A stretch of 52,858 nt of DNA from Flavonifractor sp. An112. GTDB taxonomy: Bacteria; Bacillota; Clostridia; Oscillospirales; Oscillospiraceae. Made by a program: the position numbers and the translations under genes. Every line of letters begins with the position of its first letter. Within the stretch, counting starts at the first letter, position 1. Shown here one piece after another: positions 35,127 through 43,606 of the stretch. The notes below the pieces were generated by a model. That model was given only the letters and a program-made list of their open reading frames with translations. It was not told the DNA's origin and searched no databases. The stretch is from assembly GCF_002161085.1 (NCBI RefSeq), contig NZ_NFLU01000014.1, forward strand, positions 1-52,858, read 5' to 3'.

Positions 35127-37119
35127 ATTCATCCTCCAGATACTGATCAATGGCCTGGAGGAGCAGCTTGGTCACCTCGTCCACCGTCTTGCCGGGGACC
35201 TGGGCGCCTGCGGTGGCGGCGTTGCCGCCGCCGCCCAGCTTCTCCAGCACCACCTGTACGTTCACATCCCCCATGCTCCGGGCAGACAGGATGACCCGCC
35301 CCTCATTGTCGGGGAAGAGAACGAAGGAGGTGTCGATGCCCGAGATGTTTAAGAGCTCGTCGGCGGCCTGGGCGGCTGTGATGCGTCCCACGGTGTGGTC
35401 CACACGGGCCACGGCAATGCCGTCCTTGTACATCCGGGCGGTCTGGATGATGTCGTACTTGGCAATGGTGCCGTCCAGATCGTTCTGGAACAGCTTCTTC
35501 ACGTCGCCGGTGTCGGCGCCGGAGCGGCGCAGGAAGGCCGCCGCCTCAAAGGTGCGGCTGCCGGTGCGCATGGTAAACTGCTTGGTGTCCAGTACCATGC
35601 CCGCCAGCAGGGCCTCCGCCTCGATCTTCAGCAGGTCGGCAGGCTCCAGCAGATACTGGGACAACTCGGTGACCAGCTCACTGGCGGAGGAGGCGTAGGG
35701 CTCGTGGAAGTTGAGGGCGGCGTCGGCGATATAGGAGGAGGCGCGGCGGTGGTGGTCGATGACCGCCACCTTGTGGACCGCCTCCAGCAGGTCCTGGCTC
35801 ACCACCTGCTCGGGACGGTTGGTATCCACCACCACCAGCAGGCAGTTGGAGTCGGCCAGCAGAATGGCATCCTGGGGGGAGAGGAACGCGTCCTTGTACT
35901 CGGGAACCTGGCTCAGCCGGTCGCTCATCTCGCTGGCCGGGTTGACGCCCGGCTCCCGTACGATATGGACCGGGGTGCCCTTTTTCCGGGCCATGGCGCA
36001 TACGCCGGCGGCGGCGCCGATACAGTCCAGATCGGGGTACTTGTGGCCCATGACGAACACGGTGGAGGCGTCGGCCATCAGCTCGCCCAGGGCGTTGGCC
36101 ATGACCCGGCTCTTCACTTTGGTGCGTTTCTCCAGCTCCTTGGTGCGTCCGCCGAAGAACTCGAAGTTGAACTTGTTTTTGACCACCACCTGGTCACCGC
36201 CCCGGCTGAGGGCCATTTCCACCGACAGAGCGGCGTACTGGAACAAATCGCCCAGGTTGTCGCCGTCCTTGCCAATGCCGATGGACAGGGTGGCCTGAAT
36301 GCCCGAGGGGCTGGTCACCTGGCGCACGGTGTCCAGGATGGAGAATTTGCCCTCCTGGAACTGGGCCAGGAAGCGCTCCTCAAAGAGGAAGAGGTAGCGG
36401 TCCCGCTCATACCGGGTAAACACACCCTGGGCGGGGGCAACCCACTGGGCCAGCCGGTCGTCGATCTCGCTGCGCATGGCCGACTTGGCGCTGTCGTTGG
36501 CGCCCTTCATTAGCTCCTCGTAGTTGTCCACCGTCAGGATGGCCACCACGGGGCGGGTGGCATAGAACTCGTCCCGCACAGTGGCAAAGTCGGTAACGTC
36601 CACCCAGTAGGTGGTGGCCAGATAGCCTCTGGCTCCCTGCTCCTCGGTGCGGACCAGATGGCCGAACACCAAAAACCGCCGGTCCCCGATGCGCACCTCG
36701 GTGGGGCACTCGGTCTTGCCCTCCATCAGCCAGCGGGAGGAAAAGTCGGGCACCGCCGCCGTGATCTTGGCGTCAAAGAGGTGCTCCCGCTCCCCGGTGA
36801 TCTGGAGGAACCGGTCGTTGGACCAAATGACCTCGTCATTTTCCGGCCGGAAGATGACCATGGGCAGGGGGGCGTTCACCATGGTGTCTTTGGTGGCCGA
36901 GTCCATGTTGCAGGTCACGTTTTCGATGTACTTTAAAATCTCCTTCTGCCGCAGGGCATTGCTGCGGCGGAAGTAGAGGTAGAGAATGACCACCACCGCC
37001 AGCTCCGCCACCGCAGCGGGGACAGAGAAAAAGGCGGTAATGATGGCAAACACCACCAGACAGAGGAAATACAACCTCAGACTGGGCTCTACCAGATGAG
37101 TTAGCTTATTCTTACGCAT
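35125..37119 (-). CDS. gdpP: Cyclic-di-AMP phosphodiesterase GdpP
   Basis: The 664-residue product has two N-terminal transmembrane helices (about 15-50), a PAS-like domain (near 75-150), and a degenerate GGDEF domain ([10 protein letters not shown] instead of GGDEF). The C-terminal DHH/DHHA1 part contains [35 protein letters not shown] and the Gly-rich [12 protein letters not shown] end. GdpP breaks down c-di-AMP and so influences osmotic and cell-wall homeostasis. The ATG at 37119 has GGGAGG 5 nt upstream. It is the first gene of the operon with its own promoter. Confidence 0.94.
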   Translation of the reverse strand: MRKNKLTHLVEPSLRLYFLCLVVFAIITAFFSVPAAVAELAVVVILYLYFRRSNALRQKEILKYIENVTCNMDSATKDTMVNAPLPMVIFRPENDEVIWSNDRFLQITGEREHLFDAKITAAVPDFSSRWLMEGKTECPTEVRIGDRRFLVFGHLVRTEEQGARGYLATTYWVDVTDFATVRDEFYATRPVVAILTVDNYEELMKGANDSAKSAMRSEIDDRLAQWVAPAQGVFTRYERDRYLFLFEERFLAQFQEGKFSILDTVRQVTSPSGIQATLSIGIGKDGDNLGDLFQYAALSVEMALSRGGDQVVVKNKFNFEFFGGRTKELEKRTKVKSRVMANALGELMADASTVFVMGHKYPDLDCIGAAAGVCAMARKKGTPVHIVREPGVNPASEMSDRLSQVPEYKDAFLSPQDAILLADSNCLLVVVDTNRPEQVVSQDLLEAVHKVAVIDHHRRASSYIADAALNFHEPYASSASELVTELSQYLLEPADLLKIEAEALLAGMVLDTKQFTMRTGSRTFEAAAFLRRSGADTGDVKKLFQNDLDGTIAKYDIIQTARMYKDGIAVARVDHTVGRITAAQAADELLNISGIDTSFVLFPDNEGRVILSARSMGDVNVQVVLEKLGGGGNAATAGAQVPGKTVDEVTKLLLQAIDQYLEDE

Positions 37120-37159
37120 AGGGACCTCCCAACTGCGATCAAATACAAGATGACACGTT

Positions 37160-37188
37160 ATTATATCAAACAAGAACGGCAAAAACAA
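37160..37188 (-). promoter_or_regulatory. Promoter of the gdpP operon
   Basis: Minus-strand TTGTTT (37183-37188), a 17-nt spacer and TATAAT (37160-37165), with an extended TG before the -10. Confidence 0.75.
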
Positions 37189-37228
37189 GTGTGGCAGAAC
37201 GGGTTTTCCTGCCTGTATGCCCCGGCGG

Positions 37229-37257
37229 TTGCAAAAAAGACCGGGGCGTGCTATCCT
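37229..37257 (+). promoter_or_regulatory. Promoter of the Crp/Fnr regulator gene
   Basis: TTGCAA (37229-37234), a 17-nt spacer and TATCCT (37252-37257), 21 nt before the start codon. Confidence 0.6.
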
Positions 37258-37278
37258 TGCGGGCAAGGAGGTGGGACC

Positions 37279-37953
37279 ATGGAGGACCGTGAGATCCTGG
37301 CGGGCAGTGTGCTCTTCCGGGACCTGGAGCCGGAGGAGGTAGTGCCGCTGCTGGGCGGGCGGCAGGAGGAGTACCCCGCCAACCGGGTGGTCATTCAGGA
37401 AGGGGAGCGGGTGGACCGGCTGGAGGTGCTGCTCTCTGGTACCATGCGGGCGGTCCGACTGGACGCCGACGGCTCGGAATTTCTTTACCAGCAGCTTTTT
37501 CCCGGCCATCTGGTGGCGGGGGAGGTGGCCTGCACCCCCAGGCGCACCAGCCCCTACTCGGTCTGTACCCTGGAGCGCTGTACCACCTGGAGCGTTCCCG
37601 TGGACCGGCTGAGCGACCCCGCCCTGCCGGCGGAGCTGCGGCTGGCCCTGCTGGGCAATCTGCTCCACTTCGTATCCAACCAGAACATCCGAAAATATTA
37701 TAAAATTGATGCCCTTTCGGTGAAAAGCGCCAGACAGCGGATTTTGAAGTATCTCACCGCCCAGGCCGGACGGTCGGGGAGCACCACCTTTACCATCCCC
37801 TTCGACCGGGAGGCCATGGCCAACTACCTCTGCCTCAACCGCTCAGTCCTCTCCCATACCCTGAAGGAGCTGGAGGGGGAAGGGGTGCTCACCTTTCGCA
37901 AGAATCGGTTTACGCTTTTTCCAGAAAAGTTGTCCGGACAACATACCGGGTGA
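37279..37953 (+). CDS. Crp/Fnr family transcriptional regulator
   Basis: The 224-residue product has an N-terminal cyclic-nucleotide-like beta-roll ([22 protein letters not shown]), a linking helix and a C-terminal winged helix ([34 protein letters not shown]). The Cys residues (C84, C97, C102 by approximate count) are not arranged like the FNR iron-sulfur set at the N-terminus, so the ligand is unknown. It is followed by modA after 43 nt. A perfect palindrome at 37929-37942, in the end of this gene, sits where an activator of modA would bind. It is therefore a good candidate regulator of the molybdate-type transporter. Confidence 0.85.
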   Translation: MEDREILAGSVLFRDLEPEEVVPLLGGRQEEYPANRVVIQEGERVDRLEVLLSGTMRAVRLDADGSEFLYQQLFPGHLVAGEVACTPRRTSPYSVCTLERCTTWSVPVDRLSDPALPAELRLALLGNLLHFVSNQNIRKYYKIDALSVKSARQRILKYLTAQAGRSGSTTFTIPFDREAMANYLCLNRSVLSHTLKELEGEGVLTFRKNRFTLFPEKLSGQHTG

Positions 37954-37970
37954 GGGGATTTTGGTATACT
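37929..37970 (+). promoter_or_regulatory. Palindromic operator plus extended -10 promoter of modA
   Basis: GTTGTCCGGACAAC (37929-37942) is a perfect 14-bp palindrome. TATACT (37965-37970) with TG at 37962-37963 has no proper -35. With a start near 37977, the palindrome centre is at about -41.5, the classical position for Crp/Fnr class II activation. Confidence 0.6.
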
Positions 37971-37996
37971 CGTGGCAAACCTTGGAGGTGTTTGTC

Positions 37997-38818
37997 ATGA
38001 AGAAACTGGTATCCCTGACCCTGTCCGCCCTGCTGGCGCTGTCTATGCTGGCGGGCTGCTCCAACCCTGCCCCGGCGGAGACCACGCCGTCCGCTCCGGA
38101 GACAACCCCCGCCGCTGTGGAGACCACCCCGGCTGTTGCAGATCTCAGCGGCCACACCCTGCTGGTCTTCTGCGGCGCAGGCATGAAGGACCCCTTTGCT
38201 GAGATCGCCCAGGCCTTCCAGGATCAGACCGGCTGTACGGTGGAGGTGACCTGCGCCAACGCCGCTCAGATCCAGACTCAGATCAATACCGCCCAGGAGG
38301 GCGACTTCTTCATCGCTGGTTCCGAGCAGGAGGTCAAGCCGGTGGCCCAGCTGGTGGAGTCCTCCACTCCTCTGGTGCGCCACATCCCGGTGATCGCGGT
38401 GCAGAAGGGCAATCCGCTGAAGATCACCGGCCCCGCCGACCTGGCCAAGGAGGGGGTCCGTGTGGTCATCGGTGACCCGGAGGCTACCCCTATCGGCAAG
38501 ATCGCCGTGCAGCTTTTTGAGGACTTCGGCATTACCAATCAGGTGGATATCGTGTCCAATACCGCCACCGCTCCCGCCATGACCACCGCTCTGGCCGCCG
38601 ACGAGTGCGATGCCATCATCGTGTGGAAGGAGAACGTCAGCGCCGACCAGGGGGAGATCGTGGACAGTGCCGAGATGGAGGCCTATGTCAAGACCATCCC
38701 CGCCGCCCGGCTGACCTGCTCGGCGGACGCTGAGGCTGCCGACGCCTTCGCGGAATTTCTGAACGGCCAGACCGCCCAGGACATCTGGACCAGCTACGGC
38801 TATGAGCTGGCGGGATAA
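37997..38818 (+). CDS. modA: Molybdate/tungstate-type ABC transporter substrate-binding lipoprotein
   Basis: The 273-residue product has a lipoprotein signal with lipobox LAGC (C21), a Thr/Pro-rich tether (22-58), then a ModA-like periplasmic-binding fold beginning [20 protein letters not shown]. The [23 protein letters not shown] and [12 protein letters not shown] blocks fit oxyanion-binding proteins. In this bacterium it would be anchored to the outer face of the membrane. Tungstate versus molybdate cannot be told from sequence. The next gene (permease) overlaps its 3' end by 17 nt. Confidence 0.82.
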   Translation: MKKLVSLTLSALLALSMLAGCSNPAPAETTPSAPETTPAAVETTPAVADLSGHTLLVFCGAGMKDPFAEIAQAFQDQTGCTVEVTCANAAQIQTQINTAQEGDFFIAGSEQEVKPVAQLVESSTPLVRHIPVIAVQKGNPLKITGPADLAKEGVRVVIGDPEATPIGKIAVQLFEDFGITNQVDIVSNTATAPAMTTALAADECDAIIVWKENVSADQGEIVDSAEMEAYVKTIPAARLTCSADAEAADAFAEFLNGQTAQDIWTSYGYELAG

Positions 38819-39602
38819 ACGCCCGTTAAAACCCTTTGAGTGGGGCTTTCTGGTGCTGCTGCTGGCGGTGCTGCTCTATGTGGCGGCCAGCCTGTGGGGG
38901 GTGGTGACCGGGGGCCTGCCCAACCTGGGCCGTGCTCTGGCCGACGGGGAGATCCGGTTTGCCGTGGGGCTGAGTCTGTGGACCACCACCCTGTCCACCC
39001 TGCTGTGCATCCTCATCGGCATCCCCTGCGCCTATCTGCTGGCCTTCACGCCTCTGCCCGGCAAGCGGTGGGCGGAGGCCCTGCTGGAGCTGCCCCTGGC
39101 CTTACCCTATCTGGTGCTGGGCCTGTGCCTGCTCACCCTTTTTTCCTCTCCCTTCGGCAAGGCCCTGAAAGAGCTGGGCCTGCGGCTGGTATTTGACCCA
39201 AAGGGCATTGTGGCGGTCCATCTGCTCATCAACCTGCCCTTTGTGATCCATCTGGCCGCCCAGGCTTTCCGGCAGATCGACCCGGAGCTTCCCCTCACCG
39301 CCCAGACTCTGGGGGCCACCCGGTTCCAGGCCTTTCGCTACATTACCTTCCCCCTGTGCCGCCCGGCCCTGCTGTCGGCCTTTCTGCTGGCCTGGAGCCG
39401 GGGCATGGGGGAGTTCGGCGCCACCCTGATGCTGGTGGGGGTCACCCGGCTGAAAACCGAGACCCTGCCCGCCAGCATCTACCTTAATATCTCTACCGGC
39501 GACAACGGCATGGCGCTGGCGGCGGCTCTACTGCTGCTTTTGCTCTCCCTGGCGGTCCAGGGGGTAAGCCGTCTGGCCGGACGAAAAGGAAGGGATCTGT
39601 AA
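38802..39602 (+). CDS. modB: Molybdate-type ABC transporter permease
   Basis: The 266-residue product has about six transmembrane helices and the permease EAA-type loop ([43 protein letters not shown], read in parts), then a [16 protein letters not shown] end as in ModB. It should pair with ModA. The cognate ATPase gene (modC) is not next to it; a DUF364 gene follows after 1 nt instead. An ATPase encoded elsewhere must be recruited, or the system is atypical. Confidence 0.82.
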   Translation: MSWRDKRPLKPFEWGFLVLLLAVLLYVAASLWGVVTGGLPNLGRALADGEIRFAVGLSLWTTTLSTLLCILIGIPCAYLLAFTPLPGKRWAEALLELPLALPYLVLGLCLLTLFSSPFGKALKELGLRLVFDPKGIVAVHLLINLPFVIHLAAQAFRQIDPELPLTAQTLGATRFQAFRYITFPLCRPALLSAFLLAWSRGMGEFGATLMLVGVTRLKTETLPASIYLNISTGDNGMALAAALLLLLLSLAVQGVSRLAGRKGRDL

Positions 39603-39603
39603 C

Positions 39604-40359
39604 ATGGACCGGCATACCCTGTACGAGACCCTGCGCGCCGCTCTGGCTGCCGCCCTGGAGGAGCACGGCCTTACCGGCTCGGCGGTGACCATCAAAGCCC
39701 GTGGGCTGACGCCGGAGGAGGCCATCGGCCACACCCAGCGCACCGACTACCCCATCCTCACCGGCAAGGAGGTCATGCTGATGGCCGACTTCCGGGGGGC
39801 GAAGGGCCAGGCCTTCACCGACGCCCCCGCCCAGTTTGAGGGGGCTTTGGACCAGGTGCTGGCTTTGGATCTGGAGGGGGACCCTCACAGCCGGGGGCTG
39901 TTCATCGCCACCCTGAACGCGGTGATGAAGTATCTGGGTCGGGCGGACAACACCGTCCACTGTAAGGACGGCGGGCCGGAGTTCTGCGCCCGCCACATGG
40001 TGGAGTGGGTGGCCGACCACTACGGCGCCCCCAAAATCGCCCTGGTGGGCTTCCAGCCCGCCCTCATCGCCGCACTGTCCCGGCGCTTTTCCGTGAAGGT
40101 GCTGGACCTGAACCCGGACAACATCGGCAAGATGAAGGACGGCTGCCCGGTGCTGGACGGGGAGGCCGACCGGCGGGAGGCGGTGGACTGGGCCGACCTG
40201 GTGCTGTGTACCGGCAGCACCCTGTGCAACGGCACCATTGTGGACTATCTGGATCTGGATAAAGAGGTAGTGTTCTTCGGTACCACTCTGTCAGGGGCCG
40301 CCCCCATTCTGGGGCTGAAGCGGGTCTGCTTTGCCGACCGGAGCCAGGAAGAAGCCTGA
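39604..40359 (+). CDS. DUF364 (putative heavy-metal chelation / Rossmann-like) protein
   Basis: The 251-residue product has an N-terminal DUF4213-like part (about 1-95) and a DUF364 part: DHYGAPKIALVGFQPALIAAL, VKVLDLNPDNIG, and DWADLVLCTGSTLCNGTIVDYL near the C-terminus. The family was annotated as putative heavy-metal chelation from structures. It is often near metal or oxyanion transporter genes. It starts 1 nt after modB ends, so it is in the same operon. A role in sensing or handling molybdate/tungstate after uptake is an inference from position. Confidence 0.8.
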   Translation: MDRHTLYETLRAALAAALEEHGLTGSAVTIKARGLTPEEAIGHTQRTDYPILTGKEVMLMADFRGAKGQAFTDAPAQFEGALDQVLALDLEGDPHSRGLFIATLNAVMKYLGRADNTVHCKDGGPEFCARHMVEWVADHYGAPKIALVGFQPALIAALSRRFSVKVLDLNPDNIGKMKDGCPVLDGEADRREAVDWADLVLCTGSTLCNGTIVDYLDLDKEVVFFGTTLSGAAPILGLKRVCFADRSQEEA

Positions 40360-40373
40360 CAGAGGCAAAAAAC

Positions 40374-40401
40374 AAAACGGCCGCCGAAAGGCGGCCGTTT
40401 T
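40374..40401. terminator. Bidirectional terminator with GAAA tetraloop
   Basis: A 12-bp stem (40374-40385 with 40390-40401) and GAAA loop, with A/T tracts on both sides. It lies between the convergent DUF364 gene and the pyridoxamine kinase gene. Confidence 0.88.
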
Positions 40402-40415
40402 TGGCGCTTTGGGGA

Positions 40416-41246
40416 TCAGTTCAGGTGCTGGACCAGGTAGGGAATGGCGCGCTCAAATTCTACGCCGTACCAGTTGGCGTCGGGAGATTCCAGGGTGCAG
40501 CGGATGGATTCCACCGTGTAGTCGGCGGCCAGGGCCAGGGCATCCCCCAGCTCCAGGCCACGCATGAGGCCGCCCACGCAGGTGGAGGCAAACACGTCGC
40601 CGGTGCCGTGGAAGCTGGCGGGCAGGTGCTGGGTGAAGTAGCTGCCGTACTGGCCGGTGACCTTGTCGTAATACATGACACCCAGCTTGTCCGGCTCAAA
40701 GCTGACGCCGGTGAGGGCCACGTACCGGGGACCCAGGGCGGCCAGGGCCTGGAGCAGCTCCTTGATATAGCCCTCGTCCTGTTCGGTGCGGTAGGGCAGG
40801 CCGGTGAGCAGGCTGGCCTCGGTCAGGTTGGGCAGGATCAGGTCGGCCTTGGCGCACACCCTGGCCATCTGGGCGGGGAAGTCGGGCCCGAAAGCGGGGT
40901 AGAGCTTGCCGTTGTCCGCCATCACCGGGTCCACCACAATGAGGCTGCCCTCCCGCCGGAAGGCGTCAAAGAAGGCGCACACATAGTCGATCTGCTCCGC
41001 GGAGGCCAGATAGCCGGTGTAAACGGCGTCAAAGCCCAGGCCGCTCTCCTTCCAGTGGGCGGCAATGGGCTCAATCTGGTCGGTGAGATCCTTGCAGGTG
41101 AAGCCGGAGAACATGGTGTGGGTGGACAGCACCGCCGTGGGGACGATGGAGCACTCCACGCCCATGGCCGAGATGATGGGCAGGGCTACCGTCAGGGAGC
41201 ATTTCCCCAGGCAGGACACATCCTGAATGCTGACGATCCGTTTCAA
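40416..41246 (-). CDS. Pyridoxamine / pyridoxal kinase
   Basis: The 276-residue product begins KRIVSIQDVSCLGKCSLTVALPI, the hallmark of clostridial pyridoxamine kinases of the ribokinase fold. It has VDPVMADNGKLY, ILPNLTEASLLTG and the anion-hole end HGTGDVFASTCVGG. It phosphorylates B6 vitamers to PLP in the cytosol. TTG at 41246 is chosen because AAAGGAA (41256-41262) is 9 nt upstream; a GTG three codons earlier would touch that site. An inverted repeat (41295-41339) flanks its promoter region. Confidence 0.88.
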   Translation of the reverse strand: MKRIVSIQDVSCLGKCSLTVALPIISAMGVECSIVPTAVLSTHTMFSGFTCKDLTDQIEPIAAHWKESGLGFDAVYTGYLASAEQIDYVCAFFDAFRREGSLIVVDPVMADNGKLYPAFGPDFPAQMARVCAKADLILPNLTEASLLTGLPYRTEQDEGYIKELLQALAALGPRYVALTGVSFEPDKLGVMYYDKVTGQYGSYFTQHLPASFHGTGDVFASTCVGGLMRGLELGDALALAADYTVESIRCTLESPDANWYGVEFERAIPYLVQHLN

Positions 41247-41279
41247 GAACCGCACTTCCTTTCTGGTTTCGTTGGGTGC

Positions 41280-41339
41280 AGTATAACAGAGAAACTGACC
41301 TTATTAAAGTGTCACATATTGCTTTTTTAGTAAGGTCAG
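41280..41339 (-). promoter_or_regulatory. Promoter and inverted repeat upstream of the pyridoxamine kinase gene
   Basis: A minus-strand TATACT (41280-41285) has only a weak -35. CTGACCTTA (41295-41303) and TAAGGTCAG (41331-41339) form a 9-bp inverted repeat separated by 27 nt around the expected -35 area, as an operator might. Confidence 0.4.
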
Positions 41340-41375
41340 ATCTGGGAAAAACTGCGTGAAGTCCGGTTTCTGCGG

Positions 41376-41404
41376 TTGCACATTGACACACAGGCGTATA
41401 TAAT
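41376..41404 (+). promoter_or_regulatory. Promoter of the nucleotidyltransferase/kinase pair
   Basis: TTGCAC (41376-41381), a 17-nt spacer and TATAAT (41399-41404). A closer TTGACA (41383-41388) is only 10 nt from the -10 and is rejected as the -35. A leader hairpin (41410-41418 with 41425-41433) begins at the predicted start of transcription. Confidence 0.65.
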
Positions 41405-41524
41405 AAATAAGATCCGGCGAAAAAGCCGGATCTCAGCAAAAAACCTACTATTGTATCACCATTTCCCCCTCCAGCGTTGTGTTTTGCGGTGCCGGACGGG
41501 GAGAGGAAGGAAGGAAACAGAGGC

Positions 41525-42469
41525 ATGAACAAGCCTGTTCTTGTGGTCATGGCGGCGGGCATGGGCAGCCGCTACGGAGGGCTCAAGCAGATCGACCCCG
41601 TGGGGAGCCACGGCCAGATGATCATTGATTATTCCATCTATGACGCCCGGCGGGCCGGGTTTGAGACCGTGGTGTTTGTCATCAAGCACCAGATCGAGGA
41701 TACCTTCAAGGCTGCCATCGGCGACCGGCTCAGCAAGGTGATCGACGTAAAGTACGCCTATCAGGAGCTGGACGACCTGCCGGAGGGCTACGCCGTGCCC
41801 GTCGGCCGGGTGAAGCCCTGGGGTACCTGCCACGCGGTGCTGGCCGCCGGTCAGGTGGTGGACGGTCCCTTCGCCGTCATCAACTCCGACGACTACTACG
41901 GCCCCCAGGCTTTCCGGGAGATCTATCAGTACCTGGAGAGCCATCCCGACCAGCCCGGCTGCTATGAGTACGCCATGGTGGGCTACCGCCTGGGCAACAC
42001 CGTTACCGAGCACGGCCATGTGGCCCGGGGCGTGTGCGCCGAGGAGGGGGACCACTACCTGAAAGAGGTGGTGGAGCACACCCACATTGAGAAGGACGGG
42101 GCGGACGCCCGCTATACCGAGGACGACGGCCAGACCTGGACCCATCTCAGCGGCGATACCATCGTATCCATGAACCTGTGGGGCTTTACCAAAAGCTTCC
42201 TCACCGAGGCGCAAGCCCGGTTCCCTGCCTTCCTGGACAAGGCCCTGGTGGAAAATCCGGAGAAAGGGGAGTACTTCCTGCCCAGCGTGGTGACCCAGTT
42301 ACTGGAGGAGGGCAAGGCCCGGGTGAAGGTGCTCCGCAGCGCCGATAAGTGGTACGGCGTCACCTACCGGGAGGACAAGCCGGTGGTGGTGGCTGCGGTG
42401 AAGGCCATGACCGAGGCGGGCCTCTATCCCGACGATCTGTGGGGTGTGTGCGACCATGGCGCCTGCTGA
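41525..42469 (+). CDS. Sugar-1-phosphate nucleotidyltransferase-like protein
   Basis: The 314-residue product begins VLVVMAAGMGSRYGGLKQIDPVG, a variant of the GxGTR(x)PLTK nucleotide-binding loop of NTP_transferase enzymes, followed by INSDDYYG (metal-binding DD). It lacks a left-handed beta-helix tail. It should join an NTP and a sugar-1-phosphate. The next gene overlaps its 3' end and encodes a NahK-like sugar kinase, which would make the sugar-1-phosphate substrate. The actual sugar and nucleotide are unknown. GGAAGGA precedes the start. Confidence 0.82.
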   Translation: MNKPVLVVMAAGMGSRYGGLKQIDPVGSHGQMIIDYSIYDARRAGFETVVFVIKHQIEDTFKAAIGDRLSKVIDVKYAYQELDDLPEGYAVPVGRVKPWGTCHAVLAAGQVVDGPFAVINSDDYYGPQAFREIYQYLESHPDQPGCYEYAMVGYRLGNTVTEHGHVARGVCAEEGDHYLKEVVEHTHIEKDGADARYTEDDGQTWTHLSGDTIVSMNLWGFTKSFLTEAQARFPAFLDKALVENPEKGEYFLPSVVTQLLEEGKARVKVLRSADKWYGVTYREDKPVVVAAVKAMTEAGLYPDDLWGVCDHGAC

Positions 42470-43565
42470 GCAGTACTTACAGGAGGCCCTGAATGCCTTT
42501 GACTTTGGAGGAGAAGTGGTGGGCGCGGTGCGGTTTGGCTCCGGCCACATCAACGACACCTTCTGCGTCCACACCCAGCCGGGGGAGGACCCCTGCCGCC
42601 GGTTTATCCTCCAGCGGATCTCCCGCAACGCCTTCCACCACCCGGAACAGGTGATGGCCAACATTGCGGGGGTCACCAACTACCTGAAAAAGGAGATTGC
42701 CGCCGAGGGGGGCGATCCGGAGCGGGAGACCCTCTCCCTGTGCATCGCCCGGGACGGCAGCTACTACCATACCGACCCCGAGGGAGGTGCCTGGCGGGTG
42801 TACCCCTTCCTGGAGGACACCATGTGCCTCCAGTCTGCCGAGACGCCGGAGCGGTTTGCCGCCTCGGCCCGGGCCTTCGGCAAGTTCCAGCGGATGCTGA
42901 AGGACTACCCGGCGGAGACGCTGTATGAGACCATCCCCCACTTCCACGACACCGAGGCCCGGCTGGCCCGGCTGAAGGAAGTGGTGGCTGCCGATCCCGT
43001 GGGCCGGGTGAAGGAGGTAGGCCCCGAGCTGGACTTTGTAGCCGCCCGGGAGGCCGACTGTTCCGTGGTGCTGGAGGCCTTGCGGCGGGGAGAGCTGCCC
43101 CTGCGGGTCACCCACAACGACACCAAGCTGAACAATGTGCTGATGGACCGCAAGACCGGCGAGGCGGTGTGCGTCATCGACCTGGATACCGTGATGCCCG
43201 GCCTGTCGGTCAACGACTTCGGCGACTCCATCCGGTTCGGTGCCAACCACTGCGACGAGGATGAGCGGGATATGAACAAGGTCCACTTCGACCTGAACCT
43301 GTTTGATGCCTACACCCAGGGTTTTCTGGAGGGGGCCGACGGGGCCCTCACCCCCGCGGAGCTGGACTACCTGCCCTGGGGCGCCCGGCTCATCACCCTG
43401 GAGTGCGGCATCCGCTTCCTCACCGACTACCTGGAGGGGGACAAATACTTCCGTATCCACCGGCCCGGCCAGAACCTGGACCGGTGCCGCACCCAGTTCA
43501 AGCTGGTGGCCGATATGGAGGCCTGCTGGGACAAGATGTGCTCCGCGGTAGATAAATATCGATAA
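42456..43565 (+). CDS. NahK-like anomeric sugar kinase (APH fold)
   Basis: The 369-residue product is of the aminoglycoside-phosphotransferase (APH) fold. It has FGSGHINDTFCV near the start, the catalytic THNDTKLNNVLMD loop and the metal-binding VIDLDTVMPGL. These closely follow bifidobacterial N-acetylhexosamine 1-kinase (NahK), from memory. The ATG at 42456 overlaps the upstream gene by 14 nt; a GTG at 42444 is possible. Pairing with a nucleotidyltransferase suggests salvage of a free sugar to a nucleotide sugar. An antibiotic-resistance role is less likely. Confidence 0.78.
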   Translation: MAPAEQYLQEALNAFDFGGEVVGAVRFGSGHINDTFCVHTQPGEDPCRRFILQRISRNAFHHPEQVMANIAGVTNYLKKEIAAEGGDPERETLSLCIARDGSYYHTDPEGGAWRVYPFLEDTMCLQSAETPERFAASARAFGKFQRMLKDYPAETLYETIPHFHDTEARLARLKEVVAADPVGRVKEVGPELDFVAAREADCSVVLEALRRGELPLRVTHNDTKLNNVLMDRKTGEAVCVIDLDTVMPGLSVNDFGDSIRFGANHCDEDERDMNKVHFDLNLFDAYTQGFLEGADGALTPAELDYLPWGARLITLECGIRFLTDYLEGDKYFRIHRPGQNLDRCRTQFKLVADMEACWDKMCSAVDKYR

Positions 43566-43570
43566 GAAAT

Positions 43571-43606
43571 GAGGCGCCTTCCTTCTGGGGAGGCGCCTCG
43601 TTTTTT
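43571..43606. terminator. Bidirectional terminator
   Basis: GAGGCGCCT (43571-43579) pairs with AGGCGCCTC (43591-43599), then TTTTTT. It lies between the convergent kinase gene and the serpin gene. Confidence 0.8.

Noticed and set aside
41383-41388. TTGACA as the -35 of the nucleotidyltransferase promoter
   Set aside because: Only 10 nt from the TATAAT. TTGCAC at 41376-41381 with a 17-nt spacer fits.
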